From positions 26,612,238-26,676,237 of the forward strand of contig NC_060236.1 of NCBI RefSeq assembly GCF_021155775.2: a DNA stretch of 64,000 nt, given 5' to 3'. How positions within the stretch are numbered: position 1 is the first letter of the stretch; every line of letters begins with the position of its first letter. Under the pieces are notes generated by a model, which saw nothing but the letters and a program-made list of their open reading frames with translations, did no database searches and was not told the origin of the DNA. Shown here piece by piece: positions 36,001 to 49,900 of the stretch. The stretch comes from Neodiprion pinetum (Eukaryota > Arthropoda > Insecta > Hymenoptera > Diprionidae). Both the position numbers and the translations under genes were made by a program.

Positions 36001-36627
36001 TAATTTTCTTTGTTACGCTGAAGCAATTGGATTGCTTGAAATTTATATTTTTTTTCCAACAGCAAGCAATGATCGCGGCAGCAGGAAGTCTGACAGGCCA
36101 GGAAGCCGTACAATTCGTGATAACAGATTATGCTCAAGTTTATGCCAATACACAGGTGATTGCCAAGCCTCCTGTCAAATCGCAGACCGAATCGCTGGGC
36201 TCAGCCCTTGATTCGTTTTACAGCGATATTGCATCTATCGAAAAAACAAACTCAGAACAAGAATGTATGATTCAACAAGACATTGAAACACGCCGGAAAG
36301 AAGCTGCTACTCCTCCACTAGCAACATTGCCTAACACAGTAATTACGTCATCTTCGCATGCAGAAATCGAACAGCCTAACGCGTCTATAGATCTTGCAGG
36401 GAAAGAGAAAAAGAAGAAAAAGGTATACTGATTTAATTATAGGTTTTAATTTCCTGAGATTCACTTTAACAATTACTTACCCATGTTACTTTACTGATTT
36501 TCTTTTAATGATAAATTTGTTCATTTATTTTTAGACGAAAATAGGTATTGGGAAGAAACAGAAAGAGATGTCGACTATGGTAGCGAAATGGCAGAAAGCT
36601 CAGCAGGACTTTGGTGACAGCGAATAG
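30047..36627 (+). CDS. FNBP4: Formin-binding protein 4 homolog (two WW domains)
   Basis: Nuclear WW-domain scaffold known in vertebrates to bind proline-rich formin segments. Exons: 30047-30122, 30744-30901, 31031-31148, 31322-31531, 31658-31823, 31911-33031, 33195-33646, 33774-33907, 34898-35043, 35204-35452, 35561-35922, 36063-36422, 36535-36627; phases agree and give 1214 aa. The N-terminus RRPVLDINSEQSESPRGR resembles the vertebrate start; LASLLGQYNSDSETED follows. WW1 starts at W119 (WQECFDETTGYPYYWHIE). WW2 starts at W806 (GWDCHWDRSHKRYYYRN, then GEAQWTYPEA). Between them lies a long acidic Ser/Glu-rich exon; after WW2 come proline-rich runs (PPPPPR; PPLPPTPPHP) and a basic C-terminus ending MVAKWQKAQQDFGDSE, which matches the family's SMVAKWQ-type motif. 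The exon at 33774 is read in a frame different from the preceding readthrough. It converges with RpS13. Confidence 0.93.
34691..34716 (+). repeat. (AAAT)n microsatellite in an FNBP4 intron
   Basis: Six or so aaat units; a poly-A run of about 22 bp follows at 34785-34806, which may mark a decayed retroposed sequence. Confidence 0.8.
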
Positions 36628-36692
36628 AACGAATTACAGTGATGAATTCAGAAGTTTATATGATTCACATTACCTGATCAACATACAGTGAG

Positions 36693-36698
36693 AATAAA
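36693..36698 (+). terminator. FNBP4 polyadenylation signal
   Basis: AATAAA 66 bp after the FNBP4 stop codon, in an AT-rich 3' UTR. Confidence 0.65.
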
Positions 36699-37760
36699 AT
36701 GTTACAATATAAGGACAGAATGAGTGGAATTGGAATAGAATAGTAAATGATAAGAATATAATATGTATTATACTTTGCAGAAATAATTGTCAAGACAATT
36801 AAATTTTTCAATTAAATCTCGAAATTTTATTACACCGAAATCCCAAGTCTCACAAATGTAAGTGAATATGAAGTCTGTTTGAAATAGCACAAACATCTGG
36901 CTTAGTGATTGGAGTCAGGATTGGCTGTAGAATCTGTTTAATTAAGGAATAATTAGTAATTCTTAGTATGATGATCCATCTCTGTAATGACAGGATAACT
37001 AGTCAGGAGAGATGAGACAATAATCGAAAAGCCTTTAGATTCTCCAAAGAGTAGGCCTTCAGGCTGAAACTAGAATATCTGGTTACCGCCAGCAAGAGGA
37101 GAATCAGCTAAGACTTAGTGAAGGTGAGTTTCTGGTCTAAAAGTACACAAAAGGGATAGAATTTGCTTAGTGATAATCATCAAATGCAAATGAAACCTTA
37201 TGTACTGTACTCAATACAACACAATGATTCAATTGAACGAAAGTAGTCTGTCAATGAGAGAGTGCAGATTTAAAATCGTGAGATACGATAACAAGCAATA
37301 TATAGCTAAACGTCGGCCCGTAGTAGCTAGCTGAAAGGTGGTTGACAACTGAACGATCCAGAGGAAAGCTCCCTTATATACTCAAATCACGGGAGCGAGA
37401 GCGTCCGCTTGTTACGATCGATAACAGAGAATAATCTAGGAAATTGAAAACTGAAGAGAGCTAATAATTATCGGAAAATAAGAAGCAGACGTGTTAGGCC
37501 GTACACAAAAACATCGACTTTTTTAAACAAAATTACAAAGAAAAATAATGCCGCTTTCAAATACCTTTTCAAAGAAATATTATAGAAATTCTATAAGCTC
37601 TCCATTTTAAACGTAGATTTGATGATTCGGAAAATATTTTTTTCACTTTGTTCTACCGACATCTACCTGAAACACGAGATCAGAGATAGAGGATCTGTTT
37701 GTAGTTGTAACCAAATCATGTGAAAAATAAAATTGCGGACGATTAAATCAATAAGTGGAA

Positions 37761-37766
37761 TTTATT
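37761..37766 (-). terminator. RpS13 polyadenylation signal
   Basis: tttatt (AATAAA on the minus strand) lies 33 bp beyond the stop codon, as usual for the very short 3' UTRs of ribosomal protein genes. Confidence 0.75.
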
Positions 37767-37799
37767 GATGTAATAAAATTTTAGTGTACAGATTATCAT

Positions 37800-39215
37800 T
37801 TAAGCGACAAGGGCGCTAGCTGTGGAGCTTTCGTACTTCCAGTTGGGAGGAAGGGTACTTTTGGTTTTGTAGTAACGAGCAAGCCTGTGGATTCTCGACT
37901 CTACTAGAATCAAACGGAACTTGCTGTCCTTGTCCTTGCGATTGCGCTCCAAGTGTTTGCGGATAGCTACTGCCTTCTTGATCAGGTAGTACAAATCCTC
38001 TGGTAGGTCAGGCGCCAGCCCCATTGCCTTCTGGATGCGCAGGATCTTGTTGCCGGTCAAAAACCGGACTTGGGCAACTCCATGAGAATCACGAAGAATC
38101 ACACCTAGGTAGTTTAAAGATTGATTACAGATTTATTCAACTCGTATCAGCGCTATTACTATATAGTGCTATTGACAATACATTTGAATCAAGCTTGCTG
38201 TTCAACGTTAACGAATTGATATAAAGAATATAGTAAAATCAAATCTTATGGAAGAATTGTTAGTGGCTACCTATAATGAAATTGAGATAAGGTACCCAAA
38301 ATCACCTCAAAAGCCACAAATAAAATTAATCTAGCAAGCGTCTAGGAAGGGATAAGACTAGATTCAGTCAAACCTCAGCTGGTAGCTTGCATAATTTTAA
38401 AACTAAGTAAGCCGACATAGTATCTAAATGATAAAATAAATAGCTAGCGTTACTCGCTGTGCGCATCTTTATACGTGTATATAACATGTTTATGCAATGT
38501 GTGCCTTCTTTTTCACGACACAGCTTGTTGCACATGGTTTTATAAAAGATACATACCAATTTGAGACGGAGTCAGACCCTTCTTGGCCAGTTTATAAATG
38601 TGTTCCTTACAGTCCTCTGGGGTGAGTTTCAGCCATGTTGGAACGCTGCGCCTATAGGGCAACGCTGACTGGGAAATACCCTTTCTACAAAGAGATAAAC
38701 AAAAAATTTTTATTATTGTTACTTCATGGGTGAAATTGTTTATTTAACGTTAGAACCGATATGATTTAGTACTGTTCAGTAACGTGAACCACGTGTTGGA
38801 AATGTGCAAATGCATCATTTCACCGATATGCCGCTTGCATCAGCGGTTATGACTATCAGACAAGCCACAGCATATTTTTAGACGATATTTTTCGAAGTTA
38901 TTTGTGCTCCGTGCTGTGCAACCGTTATTGGAAAAACGGACGCTAGCTAGAAATTATTGACGGCAAATATTCGTGGAGGAAACGCCATTGCGGAAATATC
39001 ACACCGCGGGATGAACACATGGCGACGACATCCCGCGAGTAGGTTTATTCACGCGTATATCAGTGTCCATACACCGCTTAGCGAAGGGGTTTTAGCTTTT
39101 AAATTATACGGGATTTTACGAGATTCGTAAAATCTAAGGAAAAGAAAGGTTTATATTCCAAACTTTTGATATTTAAGACAATAATCTCTTACCCGGGAGC
39201 GTGCATGCGACCCAT
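37800..39215 (-). CDS. RpS13: 40S ribosomal protein S13 (uS15)
   Basis: Small-subunit ribosomal protein of the uS15 family that binds 18S rRNA. Three coding exons on the minus strand: 39193-39215, 38557-38684 and 37800-38104, joined in phase (456 bp, 151 aa, exactly the eukaryotic family length). The protein starts [20 protein letters not shown], continues [60 protein letters not shown], then LYYLIKKAVAIRKHLERNRK, and ends STLPPNWKYESSTASALVA. The first coding exon has only eight codons, which is why it is easily missed. I found no confident snoRNA in its introns. Confidence 0.99.
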
Positions 39216-39231
39216 GATGCCAGATTTTTCT

Positions 39232-39245
39232 TACCGAAAGAACTG
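39232..39245 (-). promoter_or_regulatory. Putative 5' TOP start of RpS13
   Basis: On the minus strand gcagttctttcggtaag lies about 20-30 bases before the ATG. A pyrimidine tract (ttctttc) at the cap site is the hallmark of TOP mRNAs of ribosomal protein genes, controlled by TOR/LARP1. Placement is inferred from sequence alone. Confidence 0.45.
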
Positions 39246-40479
39246 CACTAGCGCCCTTTCGGCGGACAACACAACCACCTAGGTCATTGGTCATAAAATA
39301 TTCAGGCTGTCGGCTGGGTGGCGTGTGCTTTACGCAACGTTGCAGCAATCACAAGACCCTTACCAGAAATGGTTTTACCAATTGCGTTCATGAACAAACA
39401 CTTGGCACTTCTTCACAGCGAAAGACCTTTTTTACTTTTACAATCATTCAACATACGTAAGCGTTGATGTAATAAAAAATGTAAATAATGTTGAATTTCG
39501 AAGGATGATTTCAAAAGTAAAAATGCCCCTTGCAAAACTTCAATGTAACACTAACAAATTCCGTCAGATGGCTAGTAATCGCTTGATGAAGATTTGAGAA
39601 TCGGCAACGTCGGAAAGTCGGCTGAATCGTGCAAGCGACTAGCCTAGCGAGAATTGGTAAAAGGAAAATGGCCGCGGTTTTCTACAACCAAGCGTACCTC
39701 TGGCTGTCATTATCACCAAAGTTTGTCATCACGGAATAAAATATTTTTAAAACCGTATAGGTATATGGAAATAAGTCATATTCTTACGTAGATATCTATT
39801 AATAATACTGGAGTAATATTTCATGCATCACTTGTACCCAGGCGTGTTAAATTTTGCAAATATTTACCAACGACCGTCATGTTTGGGACGCAAATTGGTA
39901 ACAGAACGGGGAACTAGCCAAGGATACTACGTGTGTGAACAAGAAAAAATAACGATAGATGAAACGAACCTTGAATAATTTTCGAATATTTTGACTACTT
40001 ATATCCCCCAAATCTTCGTGCCAGATCTTACTAGCGAATCTGAATTGAGACGTCTTTATTCGGTTTCCTTTGGAGAATTTTTTTTAAGTATTCGACCCTT
40101 CCACTTTTTTTTTATTCACCCTTTTCACTCCCTATTTTCTATCTCCCTTTCTATACATGTGTGTATGCTTAATTTGCATATGGCGAAAATAATTTGTAGT
40201 TTTGAAGGTTCGTGATATTTGTCCCACCTTCATCACTACGTCCAGGGACTGTTCGTTCCAAATAAATCAGCCATCAGTCAATGTCGATATTACATTATTC
40301 CAATTTATTGCAAATTTGAGGGCAACCGATTATTTGCTTCTTGAACCTGTTGTAGTTGTATGAGATTACTTAAGAATACTCATAATAAAAACCTGTTGTA
40401 TCGATGTTGTCTGTTATTCAGCTGAGGTGGTGAGCAAAGCAAGGTTGGAACACACATGCACATGTTTTGACCGTAGTGA
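39246..40479. other. Head-to-head spacer RpS13 / PHRF1
   Basis: Bidirectional upstream region of about 1.2 kb. No TATA box and no coding frame were identified. Confidence 0.5.
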
Positions 40480-43400
40480 ATGAAGATGTCTAGCGATAGC
40501 GAAGACAGCGAGCATTCACCAAAGCCTTCCAAACGGAGACGAGTTATCGTTTCTGATAGTGACAGTAGCGATGAATCAATAATAGGGATGCCAAGAAAAA
40601 GGAGAGTATATGTAAGTAAATACGTTGAACAGATAGTTGAGATAGCAAAAGGTAGAGTTTTACTTTCAATACTGTAGCTTTTCTTTTTAATAAATTTATT
40701 CTTTGACGGTGTGAGTAAACTAAACTGCTTTGTATTTGAATTCTCTGTTGAAGATAGAGATTAAATCTAATTTGTTATATTCATGTTTCAGAGGGTCACA
40801 AGTGACTGCGAGAGCAGCTCAGATGATAGCGATGTTCCAAAGCCTGTAAAGAACAGAAAAACTTATGTAAGCATATTTTACATAGCATCCAAACGTCCTG
40901 CCCCCCTCATTTGGAAGATCAGATTGGAAATGAAAATGAGAACCTTAATCACATAGCAACTAATATAACATTATTCTGTCATATCTCGAATCAAACAAAG
41001 TAACTGAATTTTCACCAACATCATTTATCTGTAAGGATCTCAGTTTTAGAAAATTTTAATTAGCTGACCAATTAATCATCTCTTTTTACATTAAATTGCA
41101 GAGACTCGTCAGTGATGATAACACAAGTTACGGGTGCAGTGATACAGATGCTGATGGATCAAATGATCTAGGTTAGTATATACTTGTTTGGTGTGTTAAT
41201 TTACGTGAATGATGAATTTTCTCTTTCATCTTATTCTGCCCTGAGATCTTACCCCAAATTTTTTCATTCACAGTCATCGATAGTGATAGTTCAACCTCAC
41301 GGTCAGACTGGAGGACTGTAGATGGTTCGTCGTCAGAGTTGGATGGACAAGGTGGCACAGGTACTGGGCGGAAAGCTAAATCGTCAAATGGGCAAAAAAA
41401 ATCAAAATTCAAAGTAGAAGGAGAATCAGGAGAAGTTGCGGGTGTTGATGAAGCGACTGCAAATGGAAGTGACAGCGACAGTGACAGCAGTAACTTGCAG
41501 ACAGAAAAATGCCCAATTTGTTTGCTCTCCTTCAAGAAACAGGAAATCGCTACACCTGAATCTTGTGACCATTCTTTTTGCCTTGAGTGCCTCGTCGAAT
41601 GGAGCAAGAACATCAACACATGTCCTGTCGATAGACAAACCTTTACCTTAATATTGGTCAGGAAAAATCTTGGTGGAAAGGTACTGTTAAATGAGAAATT
41701 GAAGAACAATAAGAAAGTAACAGTAAAAACCTTTTTTTTTTTTCATATATATTATTAATTTCGCCCTATTAATCAGCACATTCATTGATCTCGGAATTTA
41801 TGTTACGACTTAGCCGTACTCTTTGTAATTTGACATGTTTTAAGCAAGTGCTAGAAAGAAAAAGCTACATAGCATTTTCATGATTTTTTCAGGTCATACA
41901 GCAGCTTCCAGTTACTATCAAACCTCCGGTTGAGGAACAAATCCAGGAAGATGCTACGTACTGCGAGATTTGCCAACAGTGCGACAGGGAAGATCGAATG
42001 TTGCTGTGTGACGGTTGCGATCTGGGTTATCACCTAGAGTGCCTCACTCCACCCATGAACGAAGTTCCTATGGACGAGTGGTTCTGTCCTGAATGCGCCC
42101 AAAATAGTCAGAATGATGCCGAAGTGGTAACAAATAAACTTATACAAGAGTAAATAGTAGAGTACAAATCAGGGAGTGGTATAAAAAAACATAAACGAAG
42201 ACAGCTCAGAGTCATCCCGCACAAGCTTATGATATTTTTCTGAATGATTACCGTAAAGAACTCGCGAAGAGCACTTTATTATATGACCTGGACAGCTGGA
42301 TAAGTAGGTAAAAAAAGATTATGAATACATTTTTCCACCATTTACGAGCAAACGCTGAGTTTGATCAACTTTGTTTGTTCCAGTTCTAAGTTGGGCTAAA
42401 AAGTTAACAATTATTTATAACGCAACAGAATCTTTACCACCCTATTTCGCAAAATCTACCCACAATGTTTTTCTTGATTGCTTATAGCCCTGAAATAGGT
42501 CCGAAAAATGAATGAAAGACTAAGAAACGAAACTGTGAAATTTTAGGTGGAAATTGACCTTGACGAGGTTCCAGATTTGATGGAAGAGGCTCGTAGACTG
42601 GGCGAATCGTACGGGAGAACGCGAACCGGTCGTGACCGCGAATTGTCGGTAGGTCCGCGCGTAATTCCTCGTACTCGTCAAACGGAACGCGTGCGGGCAA
42701 ATATACGCGCCGATCGTAACCGGGCAGCGTCGTTATCGCGAGAAACAAGACACGCGGCGGACTCGCGAGACGCGGTCGTCTTCTTCGATCCTGACCAGCC
42801 CTCGACGTCGTCGTCCGGTCTTGACTCGGTTGCAGGATCAACGTCCCGCGCTCGAGCTGCGGAAGCGGCGCCAGGACGTCGCGTTTGCGAAGTCACGGGC
42901 TCTAAAAAATCGACTTCTAAGTCTGCGTCTAAGTCTAGTACGGTAAAACGTAAACGGAAAAACAAAAAAGTTCGCAAAACCAGCAGCAAGCAGACGATCA
43001 TGAAGCTGCGAAAAGTGAGGCTAACGGAGATTGACGATGACGGCAAGAAGGTGGAAATCATCACATACGTTAAGGTCAAGTCGTCCGGAGCCAATGATGG
43101 ATCGTCGAAAACACGTAAATACAAGAAGAAGAAATCGAAGCGCAAGCGAAAGGTACAATACCAATAAATATCTCAGATGATATCTGCAATTGACTAACCC
43201 AACTGTGTACACCTAGGCAAATATGCGCAAAATTAGGCCATGATCCATTTCTCATGTGATATTTGCATACTACATGAAATTCAATCAGTTGTAAAAATTT
43301 TGATCGAATCTATTGCTAGATTTTAGACCAGAATTTATGAATTTATCTCTCTCTTTTTTTTTCCCCCTCTTTTTTTTAATAAACTTACATGGACTTGCGC

Positions 43401-46400
43401 TCATATTCCAATTAATTTTCGAAATGAGTTCCATAGATTTCCACTGTCTGCAAGATACTTCGAAAAAACAATATGCACTAACACAATTTGGCTACAATTT
43501 GAATTGAATCTATTCATATTATTTATATAATACTTTTATACTTGCAAACCGGGTTGGGCTTAGGAAATTTGAGAGTGATTGACAATTCGATCTTGTCGCA
43601 ATCTGCTTACCGAACTTAAAAAATCTAAATTCTCTGATCATTGTAAAGATTGCTCATGAACCAGCTGTGATTCAAAATAAGTACAGTATCTGGATTCTGT
43701 GGAATATTGATAATGTTTAAGAAACGTTGACGGGAATCCTTGATATAATATTTTACCCTAGTCTACTCATGTTTTGCAACTCAATTCACTTAATTTTTCA
43801 ACCAACTTATAGTTACTTCTTTCATGATAGTCAGTCTCTTAAGTACAAGAGGTTTTCTGAAACAAGCCAAATTTTTATTTATTTTCAATGTGTTGAAATC
43901 AAACACGAAAGCTATACATGTCCTCTAGTCTCTAAGTTCCAAACCGGTGAATGAAATTGTTGTAACAGCGCAACGAATAGTGCATCTCTGCAATATGGGA
44001 TATTTTTTTGTAAATATTTTTGCACTCTTTTATATTCAGTACTGACTATAATAAGAATAGTAACAAAGTACAATCATTTTTATTTCCAATGTATCATAAT
44101 TATGAATAATGCAGAACCTAAAGACACTGATAAAAAAAATTGCAATTTATAAAAAATCTTCTATTGTTTTGAACGGTTTTGATTTAAAAAATCCTACTGA
44201 TTCCACGCGAATTGTTAAAATGGGATATCAGTTTCAGTGACTTGGAAATTATAAAAATATATAAAAAACCGCTAACAATTTCACTTTACAACAATAATTT
44301 GATATTACTCATTTTCTGTATTGAAAACAAACGGAAGTACTTAATGTTCGGAGTTTGAGTGTATCTCTTTTTCTTGTAAAGAGAGACAAAAGTAAAATTG
44401 CGTCTTGTTGTCTTCTCACTTCTCTTGTATAAATTTTCGCTTAATATATCATTATCACAAGAGCTAAAAAAAAGCATAATTATACATATGTGTATTAACC
44501 ATGTCATGTATCGCGTAATTTTTCAATTAATGACCACATGATTGTTCATATTATTTTTTTTCACTCATCTGTATCCAACCTTAATCCTTAATCCTTGATT
44601 CATGTTAATAAAAATTTTTTGTCAGTAGAATCTTTTGAGTTTTTTTTTTTTTTTTCTTTTCGTGTTTCTCACATTTTTTTTCCGTCTTCTCATAAGTACA
44701 CTCTTTCATCATATTATTCATATTGAGATCAACGATGCGAAAAACGAAAGTAGAGTATCAGAAAAAAAAAAAAAAATTAAATTATAACAAGTTAACCATT
44801 CAAATTTTGCTTTTTTCTCTTGGTAAACGTAAGGGAGAAATAAAAATTGAAAATAGTTCTAAGTGAAAATCAAAGATTTAAGACAATTTTGGTATAAATT
44901 TAAAATTTATCAAATTCAAGTAAAAAAGTTATTTTGATCTTGTCGATTGCTAAATAAGTTAATAACATAAAATTACATTAGTAGCGATGTACAATTTTAC
45001 AGATTACTAAGCTTAAAATTCTTCAGAATTGAGTAATACAAGAAACGAATCAGAAGCAAATCTCCACTTAGTAAAATCACAGGGGCTCTATACTTCCCAA
45101 ACCATTTTTTACAAGCTATAAAATTATATGAAATTGAGATCCATTAATCTTAGTATGTACTCAAGACTATCTAACTTTGATAACATCAATAAAGAACGCA
45201 ATTTCTTCTGAATATTATAATTAAGACAAGGAAAAAATAGCTAATATTTATTTCTTATGTGTGAAATTTAACAGTAATTTTTTATCAATTTCAGCAACGA
45301 GGTAGATATCGTCGTGCCCGTACCGTACGTTCTGTAGCCAAAGCTCAGACTGTCAAAAAACGGTTGGCAGTGGCGCTGGGAATGAGCAAACCAATCCGTA
45401 ACGTTCCTCTCCTCGTGCCAACTGTTAAAAATCGTCAAACCATAAGCGATCGCACACTGCTCAGAAATTCAAGATACACAGCGGGTATATCTCAAGTCAG
45501 CCTCTTCGGAAATTCACGCGACCTCAACTACAGCCCGACTGGGTGAGTGAAAAATTTTCCAATACCTATATTTCATCAATCATTGTATCATTTATTTACT
45601 CGTTTTTTCAGTTATTGTTTGACACTTGTTTTACTATTATTAATTTTAAAATTCATTTCGTTGCTTTGTCTTGACTCTTAACAACATTTATGGCAAGTTA
45701 CGGTATTGATTGGGTATACATATACCTTTTATTCGCATTCCATTGCGAATTATCAATCATCGACTAGAAAGACATTGATGTACTTACCCTCCAGTTATTG
45801 ACAATGAGGCAATGAGGTTCTTGCGAAAATTTTGCGAATGAATTTGATTTCAGGCTCGGTACGCTACAGCTTTACGTACATTTAAACCATATTCCTATAC
45901 GACGATATGAATTTGATCTCTATTACAGTTATTACTGCTGTTATTACTGCGATTATGATTATGATTAATATTTATTTAGTATTGCCTGCCAGGCTCTAAT
46001 ATCAAAGAACCCTCACGACCATAAGAGAGTAGGATATTTTTCTGGGTGTATGAATCGAATTTTACCTGGATATACAAGGATGCGCACAATACACATTGTT
46101 CTGGTTTTATCTGCAAACATTGATTCTAATACTATTATATTCTTAAATGTCGTTTAAATGTTTAGTGTCTAGGCAAACCATATTGAACGAAGCATTTGAA
46201 GGCAATAATTATTTTATTACGGAAGAGTAATTGTCATTTACAATTATTTGCAAACCAGCAAGGAAAGTTCTTCTTACTTACCAGATTTCAACATTGCATT
46301 CTCTTTTAGTACATATTTGGCAATCGCAGAGAAAAACTTTATCTCTAAAACTGATAATCTCTGTAAAATCCGAGCTCGGTATTGATACATATTATTGCCT

Positions 46401-46908
46401 GCGAATACGTTAAATTATTGGATACATACTGCGAGAGTCTCTCGAAGTAGGCCTGTCAAGCCAGTCGAGGTGATTACAATACATGCCTTTCGTCAAATGC
46501 TGTAACTTTGCTTCGATTGATAGTTCGAAAGGTCCACTTTAAGAGATTCTCTTCGTATACGTACAGATGCAGCAAGCCATTTAGATGCATCATCCATCTA
46601 AATGGTGTGAAAATTTATTTGTTTCCCAAAACAGGTCCGACTCGGAAGAATCCGACAGTTGTACAGTTGGCGGTAATGGATTACTAGTAAGTAGTCGTCC
46701 CAGAAATGCGATTGCATCGACACGTCGTCACACAGCATTGAAAACGATTTCAAATCCACTGATACCACGTGATGAAGTAAATCCAGATTTGATGACCCCC
46801 GTCGATCTGATTGGTAGCATATTGGACAGCCAAGAGTTCTGGCACTCTAAGAAAAACACCGATTTAACTCTGAAGGCAGACGGAACGTTTCTGATAAAAA
46901 ATAACACC

Positions 46909-46942
<34 letters not shown>

Positions 46943-49900
46943 ACAACAATGAAGACAACAAGCACAGCATAAACAACAACGAGAGTCCGATAAAGAAAAA
47001 AATCTTGACAAACGACGAGGAGAATATTACAGCGAAGGAAACACGTCTGGACTTGACAAAGACCGATCAAAATGATATGGTACAAAATCCGATGTACAAC
47101 AGTCCAAGAGGTGGAGGAAACCGTGGAAACTTTAGGGGAAGCGGTAACTATAACTGCGAAAACAACCGGCATAGTTATGGCGGGCAGGGTTATGGCGGAG
47201 GCAGAGATTCGTATGGGGGAGGAGGAGGCGGAGGAGGTGGACGGCACAGCTTTGGCGGGCCAGGGGGAGCAAGGGACAGTTATAACAGTGGCCGTGACTT
47301 TAGACCCCCAGGTAACTACAATCCAGGATTTGAAATGCGCGGTCCTCATCCAGGATTTGCAGGAAATCTTCATCCCCCGTTTAGGAACCGCAACCCTCAG
47401 CAGCAAAACTTCCGTAACGAAAGACCAAGGTTTCCACCTCCGCTGATGACGGATCGTAACGATCGTCAGCAGCCGCAGCACCAGCATCAGCACCAGCAAC
47501 AGCAACCGCCGACACCGTTCGGCCATCAAGACGGTAACAGCGAGAGACCACCTCCTCCTGGTTTTCCGCACCCGAATTCCTTCCAGAGATTTAGACCCCA
47601 GATTCATCCACTGATGTCTACACCACTGCCTGGACCCAGACTTCCCCCGATTAGGCCTCCAAGCTATATGCAGGGTAATTTAGGGCAAAGCTTCCAAGAC
47701 GAGGGGTCAGGGTTTAATTTGCATGACGACGTCCAAGATCACTCGCACTTTCCGCAAGCTGGTTTAAGCAATACTGAGCCCACATTTGGCCCCAGGAATC
47801 AGGCGCCAGATGAGGAAGAGTGCGACCTTTACTCGGATATTGAACAACCTGACAATAAGAATTCATGCGATAATGACTCTCCAGTTGTCGATGCTTTGAA
47901 TAACGACCAGGGCGTTGGGAGTGTGCTGTTACCTCCTCCGCCTGAGCCGCCGTCCGGTCTTCTTGACTTTGAAGAGTCAAAGAGCGACAGGGACTGCAAT
48001 GACAGCGATCAGGAACTTGTAATTGACGACAATCCGAAGGAGGATAATAGGGAGCACAAGAGTGACGATAAGTATGATCCCTTCGCTGATGACAGTGATA
48101 GCAATGCCGAACATGGTGAGAGCCATGGACTGCGAGGGGTTTCAGAACCTGCAGCTCACTCTTTTGCAACCAGCTTTTCTAATCAGCAGGCTATCATCGA
48201 TAAGCCTGGAATCCGACTGACCGCTTATGACGACGACGACGAAGACGACTCGCAAGCTGACTGTCCAAACTTTTCAATTTACTCATCTCAGACAATGGAT
48301 GTAGCTAGGAATAGTGAACAGGAGCTTTCCCAGCAAATAGGACCGCTCGAACCGCCGCCTCTGCCACCCGATATTCCTGACGACGATGATATCATTGTGG
48401 GTGATGTGCAGGCCTGTGATTTGTCTGATATACCTGAACCGTCTGATCCCTATGTCGAATCATTGCAGAAGGAAAGACAGACGCTCAGTAAGATACCACC
48501 GAAGAAAATATCAAATGACAGTAGAGGGAAGATCACGTTTAAAATTGGCAATAAATTTAAGCTTAGCAACAAACTCAGCAATCTGTACGACGAAATAGAT
48601 GAGACTATAGAAACCTCGATCCAGCAGGAGAAAGAGGTCGAAGAAAAGAAGAATGCTGAGATTGAAAAGGCAAAGGCTAATGAAGAAAAACCTATTACCA
48701 AGGAGGTTAAAGTTGCCACAGAGACTGAAGATGAGACGGTGGAGAAACAGGATAGGACCAAGGACACAGATGCTGAGGAGAAGTCTGATGATGACGAGGA
48801 AGAAAAATTGGAGGAACTCGAAAAAGAGCTCAAAGAAAAGGAACAGAAGCTAAGAGAAATGGAGCAGCAAGAGGAGCTGGAAAAAAAGCAAAAAGGTGAA
48901 AAAACGTTAACTGTGATTGATGACGAAGAGGTAAATGAACAAGATACTACAAATAAGGGTGAGGATGAGCCTGCTGTAAATGACTTGGATCAGTCACGCG
49001 ATTCATCCAAGAAGAATGAATTCGACTGCGAGAAGGAGAAAAATGAGACTCCATCGATGGTTGACTTGACTGAGAAAAGCTCGGATACAATCATCTCCAT
49101 TACTGACACCATCCAATCGTCATCGCCAAAGGTTACAGCCGAGGACGATCTGGAGGTCAGCCTCAAGGATAGTCTTGAAAATACGCAAAAGAGCCAAGAA
49201 GCAAAGAGCAAAAAAGAGGCCGTTACTACTGGAGGATGGACGAGGGTAGACAATGTCCAAACAAACATTGAAACTCTAGCCAAGGAACCAGTAAAAGAGA
49301 GTAATGTGCTTTATGATCAGATAGACGAGGAATTCATTTCAAGGAAACCTGAGAACCCTGATGATAATGCCCATGATGACAAGGATGAAGATAAAGCACA
49401 AGAGAAAAAAATGAATAAGACTACAGAATGTGAAGAGAAAGATGATTCGGAACTTATTGAAATTGAGGACAATTTGGAGGAGGCAGGCTCCAGTGAAAAA
49501 ATGGATTTTCTTCCGGAAACAGAGAATTTTCCCCTGGAAAAAGACCCTAGTGAGATATTCGAAAGTATTGTGCACACTAACTTGCATCAACAGAGCTGGG
49601 AATCTGACGGAGCTTATACTCCTTGCAAAGACGAGCTGCCTGTAAAATATAAGGATAATGACAGAAGTTCTCCCTCGCCTTTCGAAAGTGGCCTGGAGCC
49701 GATAACCCCGACCAAAGATAGATCAAATGACGATTTGGATGGGTGCAGAACTCCCGCAGGATACGCGGGTCTGGGAACAGAAGCAATTTCAGAAACTGAC
49801 GAAGCAATGAATTTTGAGGATGAGTTAGCACTGCTGCATCTAAGGAAGGAAAAGGAGATGGAGGATGGAGAAATAATGGATGACGGCAGAATGAGCCGTA

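Larger units (their letters stand above)
36628..37799. other. Convergent 3' region between FNBP4 and RpS13
   Basis: Holds the FNBP4 3' UTR and about 1 kb of non-coding sequence. No coding frame or RNA gene recognised. Confidence 0.6.

Noticed and set aside
38105..39192. snoRNA in RpS13 introns
   Set aside because: No pair of C and D boxes with a closing stem could be found by eye.
46585..46634. Start of the long PHRF1 exon at the first ATG (MHHPSK)
   Set aside because: The acceptor aaaacag at 46634 and phase agreement with the exon ending at 45542 show that this part is intron.
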